From positions 6,564,299 through 6,628,298 of the forward strand of contig NW_002060943.1 in assembly GCF_000150275.1 (NCBI RefSeq): a stretch of DNA of 64,000 bases. Reading direction: 5' to 3'. The notes under the pieces were generated by a model. That model ran no database searches. It was not told the DNA's origin and saw only the letters and a list, made by a program, of their open reading frames with translations. Within the stretch, counting starts at the first letter, position 1. Every line of letters begins with the position of its first letter. The stretch is from Trichoplax adhaerens (Eukaryota; Placozoa; Uniplacotomia; Trichoplacea; Trichoplacidae). Below are positions 55,201 through 64,000 of this stretch, piece by piece. Made by a program: the position numbers and the translations under genes.

Positions 55201-58200
55201 GCCTTCATGATATTCGCATTATGTTATGATCTGGTTAAATTGATTTATGATTAATTGATGTCGTAAAGAAGATTATGGTATGGCTAGCGATTATTACGTA
55301 TTTGTTAATTTTATTCTACCTAGAAATTAGTACAGTGCAAATAAACTTTTTTGTTGCACTAAATTCTTTCAATCGGAAGTTTCAATTTTCGACTCACAGT
55401 AGGCAAAGTATTAGCAATAATTACCAACGTTAGTACTTGATATTTGATAGCAAATGATTCTTAAATTGCAAATTTTGGTTGCTATAAGATAGAAATCTGT
55501 TTATAGTCTATACGGGGAGCCTTAGTAATTATAAAACATATTCTCTCTTTTTTTAGAAATGACTCAGTAGAATACGCCCACAATATTTATAAGTAATTTA
55601 TTATTTTGCATTTATGCATATAACTTGCTTTACTGTTTATACAGCACATCAACTATAGGACTAAAACAACTGAAAGTAGTACTACTGTGAATAATAATAT
55701 CAATCTAATTAAATGAGAATACGATAGTCTAGTTCGGGAGTCCAGATTATGATTTTAGATATTTCATGCCTATTTTATTGTGATGTAATGACTAACTCAA
55801 AGAATTATAATCATGTATTCAAGTAGTAATTTAGTTTACGGTATTTTAGTCTCAATAAAAATAATTGAATATCAACCTAAAGGATTTATCATAAATATAA
55901 GAAATTGACAGAATAAAATCCTATCGTCAAGATATCAGGTTTAGAATTATAACAGTACAACGTATTCATCCATATAATTAATTATTTCTCTTTACTGTCA
56001 GTAAATAATCAAAACGATTTAGTGTAACTATCCCTATATGAATCAAAATGGTGGTGATCAATCAATTAATTAAGGTGCCTGAGTATAAACTAGCAATATG
56101 TAGTCTTGATTGAAGAGCAGTTCTGCTATGACGATAGAATTCAATTTGGCTTAGCAAAATATTTAATTTGTGATTTGATTTATTCTCAGTTCTATTGATG
56201 AAATAAATATTCCATCTAACTCTGCGGAAGTACTTTAGTGTTAAATAGTTAGAGAAGGTATATCAAAAATGTATTGATTGATCAGTCCGATGAAGGACGA
56301 AATGATTTAAGCTCATCAGAAAAGTAGTATTTTATAAAGTGTATATATACTACGTTAATTTTATACTATTATGTAATGTCACTTTACGGCTGTAGCAATT
56401 CCAGGATCTTGGGTAAGCTAAACACTATTTACAAAGTAGGAACTTTTTTCAACAATCTCCAATTTTCTAGATATGCGCATAACCAAGCGCAAAGGTAGTT
56501 GAAAATGAAGGATTTAAGTTAGACTTTAGTCATTAAGTCCGTCAATGGACTTGTAGGTAGCTAAGTATGAAACGATAACCAAGCTCATCTGCCTTAATAT
56601 TAGAAAGCGATTCATTGCTTAAATATTACAGGAGCCAATGTTAGTGGATAGTTTGCTATTGCTTACATAGTCTAGATCTTACTTTAGAAAAGCATTTAAT
56701 TTTGCTGATCAAAAAATTTTTCCTTACTTTAGCTTACGCCAATAGTGACTATGCTTAGCAATATAAGCTGCAACCGTTAGTCGTCGTTTACAAGATCATA
56801 GGCATACTATTTCGTGCTTGGCCATAATTATGATTATATTTATTATCACTAGTTTAATATTTGATCATCAGCTATAAGTTTAACTTCTTAATCGTAAGAT
56901 CGAATCCATATTAAAGAGTATGTAACTTACCGAATCTCATGGTTCTGCTATCAAGTGAAATTGTTTAGCATCATAATTGTCATATCAACTTCACCTTATT
57001 AACATCCTATTGCATAGGTAAAGTAAATCTTGTTATTTTTAATTCGCCATAGAAATGAACTGATCTAATATCTACGATCTTTTTATCTATCATAAAAAGC
57101 TTAAAGATTCAAATATCAGATCAGGATCAAGATGCTACGGAGAATTTATCCTCACTCTACCTCATATTTTATAACAAAGGATAAATTAATTTAAACTAGA
57201 GATAGCTTAAATTAATTTAGCAATTCTATATTATTGTAGCTCCAATCAATTTCAATTTGGCACGATAGCTAATATTCCTTCAACTGTCATTAGTTATACC
57301 GTAAGACTTCGTTATCCGTAGAATCAGTTTCAGTTATTGATTAATTAATGAAAGAGTTCATTAATTATCGATGTCTTGATAATTCATAAGATCTACAGCA
57401 ATTGAAAATATGCCAACTCTCCAAGTATCAAATAGATGTCAAGTTTAAGGTACTTGGATAAATATAAAATAATGGAATGAATTGATATTAAGTAGTGAGA
57501 GATAGACATGAGTTAACTTTATGTACTGGCAGTAGGCAGGATATTATCCAATTTTAATATTTCTATTTGAAGTGAGTTAAATTACAGTTCACAACTACAA
57601 CGTATTACTATAATGTAGAAGTAGGATTAAACTTACTTGAAAAACTATATTTAATTAACATCTACTTTACCCATCAGTTCTATTATTATTATTATTAATT
57701 TGGGTCTTAATTACAGAAACACTTATATAGGCTGATAATGCTAATAAATTTAAAGTAATTTCTTCTCAAAATTCAAGTCTGTAGTCCTATGTTCTTATCT
57801 CTACTCTATTTTATCCTTACTCTACAATAGACTAACTTTTATTTTATGTCGATAATAGATAGAATAGCAAAGTAGTCATTTTATTCGAATTATAGCTCTA
57901 TATCGAATGTAGATATTGTTTGAAAAATTGAAAAATATCAGCTAGTGTTTCATATGCACGAAAATAATCAAAATAGATAAGAGAATTTGATTATTATATA
58001 ATTATCTTAAAATGAGAATTGCTAAGAATTAAGTAATACTCAAAATTTCTTATCTAGCAATCAACATGGCCTATTAACCCGAAGAATTAAGAAAATGTAC
58101 CCGTACCATAAATATTAAATTCTAAAGAGTCGAAAATTAATCATTTTGTATACGGCTAATTTGCTTCCGTTATTTAAAACTTATAGTTTTTGTAATAGCT

Positions 58201-58730
58201 CTTATTTATCTGTCTTAACGTGGTTGTTGTTAACACTAATCATAATTAGACTAACTGCAACAATGAATTTAAGTCATCAAAGCAGAGATGCTCTACCGTT
58301 AAGATGATAATAATTAGCCACCATGTAGTAACTAAAAGATCATCTAGTATGCCATCTCTAATCCGTTTTGATTTGACTTTTATACGTATATCATAGCATA
58401 TATTGCCGCCTTATTTCTAATATATTTATGCTTAGCACTAATGGTGGTTGGAGTAAATCAAAACTATAAATTGATGCTATAAAGGCACCAAAATATGTAG
58501 CAGATCAATCTAATAATCTGGTGATGAAGTGAGAATATCACTATTAGAATTTATCCTTTCTTTTTGTATCATTTCTGATTTATACTAGCTTTTTCAATAG
58601 CATTATGGACGTTAAATGCTGTTTCCTGCATTTCTTCGTATTAAATACTCATATCAACTGGAACAATTAAAACTATCGACTTGCACTATGAACTTAAAGA
58701 CACGGGAGATTAATCAATGTCTACATCTAC

Positions 58731-58915
58731 CATAAAATGTATTTAAGGGTAAAGTAAATAGCATAAAAATTTATCTTATACAGTAGTTATAATTTCTGTT
58801 CTACGATTGATCAACTGTAGCATATATATCTATCATAAAAATGACAGCAGTTAACGGTAAAGTAAATAGTATAAAATTGATCTTATATGCTAGCTCCTAT
58901 TTCTGTTCTACGGTT
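58731..58915. repeat. Tandem duplication, ~104-bp unit
   Basis: Copies at about 58,731 and 58,835 share cataaaa, ggtaaagtaaatag.ataaaa, tgatcttata/ttatcttata and atttctgttctacg.tt. Confidence 0.72.
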
Positions 58916-59921
58916 TCTATAAATTTGATAGCAGTCATTTTCTTTTTTCGATACCATTCTATAGTTATACTTGGCGAAACTATAAACTATTGACTTTTAA
59001 TAGAAGCCCACGAATATAAGAAAATTCCTCAAATTTAGTTATTTAGCCTTATCATAATAATAAATAGACATAGTTGGCAATAAATAGTTATCGTTAATAA
59101 TTTATTCGATACATGATGTCAGACCGATCTTTCCAATACAAACTACTGTATATTCGTAGGTAGAATGATCTATAATTAGCTAAAGATTGATACTGATTGG
59201 TTAAAAATTTAAAGTTATAACTGGTCTATATTATCGTAATATTATCAATTCCACGCCCAAGTTATCTACTTGACTGTCCTTATCCCTACTGTGCTATAAT
59301 TGACATTCGCACTATATATGCACCATTGAAAACTTTGATTACATTACTGACTATTTTATTTAAATTTTAAATCTACACAAAGCAGATCATATAATTAAAA
59401 TTTAATTCATATTTTCTTGGAAGCCATATGGTCATGCTCGAATCACCTATGCAATCCATTGACAGCTTTATTTGTAGTCTTTGATTTACTTCCTTCCAGT
59501 ATTTCTTACACTAAGACTACCGTTAGATATCAGTTTAGAATTAGAAATGTTATTAGTGGGGATTGAATGCACTAAAACTTTTAAACGTCCATTTTCGTTA
59601 AATGAATATTCAAGTATCATGAACCAGAGGAAAGAATAAGAAAGAACCTAGGTGAGAGTGATATTCTGATAGATAATTTACACGTTGTTTAGACTAAAGG
59701 ACAAGACCATGATCCTAGTTAGAAGCGAATAAATTTATAACTTTTTGATTAAATTTTATTGTTATTGTTGTCATCATCATGACGATGCCGTTCTTTATTT
59801 CCTGCTAGTAATATTATTTCCTATGTATTATATTGTAATTAGCACATTCATGTTAACTTCTATCTTAGGTGGATAGAAAAGATCTGAACCAGTAGTCATT
59901 ATTTTTCCACTAGTAGCCGGC

Positions 59922-60005
59922 AATACGTTTAAGCCCGCCAATATCTTGTTCTAATTTTCTATACAGAAGTAATTTTTCGTGTTTTATTTTCTCTACTTTA
60001 ATCGG
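59922..60005 (-). CDS. Possible terminal exon, unrecognised
   Basis: A short frame reading VEKIKHEKLLLYRKLEQD and ending GGLKRIAGY before a TAG at the low end. It has higher G+C than its surroundings and an AG acceptor at its upper edge (phase 1). No partner exon was found upstream. A nearby ATG frame at 60,565-60,642 on the same strand (MKKLEVVELDQ..., 25 codons) has similar character but no demonstrable connection. Confidence 0.25.
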
Positions 60006-62204
60006 TAATCAAGCAGAATATTGAATTTAGGCTAAAATGTTCTTACATACGATCTATTGTTCCGCTATGGGTGTCGATATCTCAATATTTATGTACATTA
60101 AATGATGATCAAAGATTGGATATTAGATTCTCATATGCACTTGTCATCAACAGCGATTGATATCGAACCACGATGAGGTTGAAAAGTAATCTTCTCACCG
60201 ATTATAAGTTTACTATCTCACATTAGTTTTTAGGTATATAATATAATAATTTAGGCAAAAAGTGAAATGATGCAAATAGCATGAAGTTTTTTGACTGATA
60301 TCATTCTCATATAAGTACTAGAACGTCGCTTAATTAGTCTCAAAAATAACTAAAAAGCTACTGAAGGAAAATAGGCTAAAAATTCTTTTTGTTCTATCTC
60401 ATCAATAAGGTGAGAGTAAAATTATATCAATATACAGTATTGAATCTGACATCGAGCAATTTCATTGTTACAAACAGCTATATTTTCTCTTATTAATATA
60501 TTGCAGATATCATATTTGATCCAACCTAAATACTTAGTGAAAAGTTAAAGCAGGGCATATAATATCATCTGCAGTCCGCAAAGTAGACTTCGAGAATATT
60601 ACTAGTAATTTGATCTAGCTCTACCACTTCTAGCTTTTTCATTACATTTTGAGAAAATTACGATCCTTGATTTCATCTAGCTTTAATAAACTATTTCTAA
60701 ACCTTACGATAGACCCTAAGGATGTAGCAAGATGAATAACTATCACAGAAAAATAATCTGAGTTATCTATGCCTCATACATGAAGTCTAGAAGCTTAGCA
60801 CATTATCAAAGTTAATTCACATGATACATCAACCCAATTTTTAAAGAAATTTTAGAATTGCCATTGTGTTATAACAATTATGATAACATGGTAATGTTAT
60901 ATCCTGAAGGTAAAGCATTCATTCCCTACATTGCAGTTACTTAATAAGATCTACAAAGCTTAGTAAATCATTGACTAACATCTTTAGTAGAGCAAGTTGG
61001 GATTCACGTCATCGATATAGATCAATTAATAGCATATAAAGATCAAGTTGTTACAATACTTACATTAAATAGCTCTCGATATAGCTGTCTAAACTGTTTC
61101 TAAGAAATTTTGAAATTATTCCTATTATCTAGAGTCAGCCATTCTGCAACTCTCGGCTAATTCTTAGTAATAGTAAACACGTTAAACAACTTTACTGTAA
61201 AATGATACAATTTCAAAAGTGGTGATTATTGATCAGCATTATCACTGGATAAATGAACATATATCTAATAGATTTTGAGTGGACTTAGTATCTGTAATAA
61301 TCTAGTTTTAAAAATCTTCCGTACCAATTGATAGTGTAATACTATGTACTCTAGGTATAATATCGTATATGTACCTAAATATTATCATCCAAAAGTACCA
61401 AAACTGATTAATCAGTATATTATAATAACCATATACGGAAAACCCAGATAAATTAACGTTCTAAAGGATATCATAGAAGCAATAATAGAAATATCTGTAT
61501 AGTATAGGCAAAAAGAACGATTAATGCTTTAACTGCTAGTTCTACTTCCTGAAACTAGACATTATGTATTTAAGACATATAGATATAGTTGATACAATAT
61601 TGATAACAAACTATATATAAATGTAATTACTCAAACATATTATATTTTTCCAGATGCAATGGCACACTGATGTCAATAAAACTTGTAATGTGTTCTACAA
61701 AAGTAGTCAAGCAGCGATATGAATATGGTATATTTATATTGCTATACTTAATGACGATATCTCGCAAAACTAATTGGAACCCTCTATAATCAAATGCAGT
61801 ATACCCTTGTATAGTATGATCAAAAGCCAATACGTTCTATTTTGGGCCTGAAAACTTAAATATTTTGCTTTAGCCGCTTCTTTACTAGCTAAGAAAAGTC
61901 TACCCAAAAGCGCCTACAATAATCTAAAATCTAGTATTCAAAACCATCTTTAGTAATCCTATTCGTTGATATAATAGATGATTATGCCATTAAAATCATA
62001 GAGATAAAGGAGAATAGTTTCTATCATTAAATGTAAGACTATTATCCGCCATCAAAAGAAATGCTCGTGATATGTATAAGTGGCAGTTTGGACAAAGACA
62101 TTAAACGACTAACAGTTGTCGCTGGATCCTTTCTATTTATCTTCTAATTAATCGAAAGATAATGCATTTCTCTTTTAATATTGACGAATATACACAATCA
62201 CAGT

Positions 62205-62235
62205 ATATCAGCCAAAAAAAAAAAATGGCTGATAT
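62205..62235. repeat. Perfect 10-bp inverted repeat around an A-tract
   Basis: The arms atatcagcca and tggctgatat flank a run of A, forming a perfect hairpin. It is isolated in gene-poor DNA, so no terminator or regulatory role can be assigned. Confidence 0.85.
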
Positions 62236-64000
62236 GTCACAGACTCAATGATAACTGCATTCCTATTGACTTTTTTTAACTACAAATTAAAGTAATACCT
62301 TTTCTAAACGATTAGAATCTAGTATTTTATGCTCAGGTCCTATTCCGCCTTTACTAACTTCTATTTATCCCTATAATCTAGCCTAGCAGAAGGTGCTCAA
62401 GACAATTATCGTGAGAAAACTATTGTATCTAATAAAGTTGGTATTATATATCAAGAAATTACAAGGTAAATAAGACATTTCCTTTATATTGGATGATTAT
62501 AATGAATCATGTTCTTGATTTCACGTGTGATAGAATAAGTATCCACTCTATAGTATGATAGTTTAGACATGACTTGTGAAAAGTATCTTAACTCAAGAAT
62601 TTAAATAATAATACTCGTAATTTTAAAATGGTTATTTACTAAAGATCATCTGCTAGGAAAGCATAGGAATGGAATACGCGTAATTTCATCTTAATTAGGG
62701 AAATCCAAATTACTATTAATGACAATTGTCTGAATATCTAAGCACAAAAATAGTTACTACTATTGAATGACTGTTTGAGTTAAAAGAATCAGGAATTATT
62801 AGCGATGCTATCGCAGTCAAGGCTATTACAGCTATTAAAACTACATAACACGTCTATGTGGAATCGTCATTACCTATCGGTCGTTATTTCCACTAACGTG
62901 ACACTAAAGTTATTTGACTCATAGGACCAACTCAATAGGTAAAAATGAAAACATTAATACTATATTTTCTTAAAATTGTAAGGTACAAGTTGTTTTCTTA
63001 GCCACAAATAGTACTATTCAAGTAGTAAATTCAAGAATGGCAACTGTTACCTATTGGTGGTCAGAAACGTTAGCATGATCTATTAAATCCAATCGACTTA
63101 ACGAGTAAAAAATTGTTTCCCATAATAGTATTGTAGTGAGTGATGTTGAGATTCTACTAGCATAAAGTAGAAACGAGTCATTATGAAGGCCATCCTGTCG
63201 TCACTAGGAATATGAATATTAAGATGATCAATTCAAAAAGTAAATAATTTAATACAGCTGTAGTTATTCTGTTGCTTTCGGTAATGTTATAACTATTTCA
63301 GTATAATTGACTCCGCAAGTAAGAAATGATTAACGTTATTCATCATAGTATTTAGCGATATAAAAGTTATTCCCCCCAAAATTGTCAATTCAAGAGTGAA
63401 TAGCTACTGCTATCTTGTTGTAAATAAAGCTTTTCAAGGTTAAAAGTGATGAACTATAGCAAATTACGCCCTAAGTAAGAAATACCTAACGGTATTTCCA
63501 TCATAACTATGATCATTTAAATTGTAGGATACAGATAATCAGAAATAGTCCCTAATATGCTATCGTCATCAGGGATATTCTAATTCTAGATGAATCTTAT
63601 CCATACTATACGAGTTAATTAATGAATGACTGTGGTACTGTTCTTCCAATGAATTTTGAAATGTTGAATAACTTGAACTAACTGATAACTTACGAAAACG
63701 TCTATTATCAACAATTTTTCTTAATTTACAATTGTGAGGTCCATTCGAAAATCTTAAGTAATGAATTTCTAAAGTATCGAACAAGTTGATTCTAATTACT
63801 AACTATAAAACGATAAAATGGTAACAACACCTCATCTTTAATACTGCTAACTTACCCGCAGTTCATATAATATTATGATTACCGTAGACAATCCTAAACA
63901 CCTCTGTTTGTATGTGTTAGTTTATGAATAAATCTACCCTAAATATGCTAACTCTTTCAAGGAAAACTATAGCCACTGATCTACCGAATCCAGAACTATC

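Larger units (their letters stand above)
51974..64000. other. 12-kb gene-poor, AT-rich region
   Basis: No gene could be modelled with confidence on either strand. Open frames above 60 codons here (for example at 55,026, 61,627 and 63,569) have no motif or splice support. Two tandem duplications, one strong hairpin and a few short coding-like patches on the minus strand are listed separately. Confidence 0.5.

Overview
This window looks like eukaryotic nuclear DNA from an early-branching animal, most likely a placozoan of the Trichoplax/Hoilungia kind. That is inference: the DNA is AT-rich, genes are cut into many short exons with GT-AG introns mostly of 60-400 bp, and the gene set is animal-like (KNL1 with SILK/RVSF/MELT motifs, animal-type SQOR), yet a MetX-type acyltransferase usual in fungi and bacteria is also present. 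Gene models were spliced by hand; in nearly every multi-exon gene the intron phase agrees at every junction, which is the main support.

Layout. 1-9,900: two tandem minus-strand paralogues share exon phases, a charged helical N-terminus (resembling DUF1771) and a Tyr-Pro-Pro-rich tail carrying P(S/T)AP and, in one copy, PPxY motifs. 12,525-22,872: a head-to-head pair of sulfur genes, a mitochondrial MetX-like homoserine/serine O-acyltransferase on the minus strand and mitochondrial sulfide:quinone oxidoreductase (SQOR) on the plus strand, separated by about 0.9 kb that probably holds both promoters. 24,945-36,124: a 49-exon minus-strand gene for a ~1,556-residue coiled-coil protein, probably centrosomal or ciliary. 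41,222-48,190: a 24-exon plus-strand gene for the kinetochore scaffold KNL1. 50,348-51,973: an intronless gene for a membrane-anchored P-loop ATPase. 52-64 kb: no gene that can be modelled with confidence, only a few short coding-like patches on the minus strand.

The spaces between genes and the larger introns are filled with degenerate head-to-tail duplications of roughly 100-240 bp (2-5 copies each, about fourteen loci), one true minisatellite in a GC-richer island, and several imperfect hairpins, three of them inside two KNL1 introns. No rRNA, tRNA, CRISPR array or recognisable transposase was seen.

Functional links: SQOR consumes sulfide at the mitochondrial inner membrane, while a MetX-type enzyme makes the O-acyl acceptor onto which sulfide is fixed, so the divergent pair may balance sulfide detoxification and assimilation. 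KNL1 and the coiled-coil protein both belong to spindle/centrosome biology but lie on opposite strands about 5 kb apart, so nothing argues for co-regulation.
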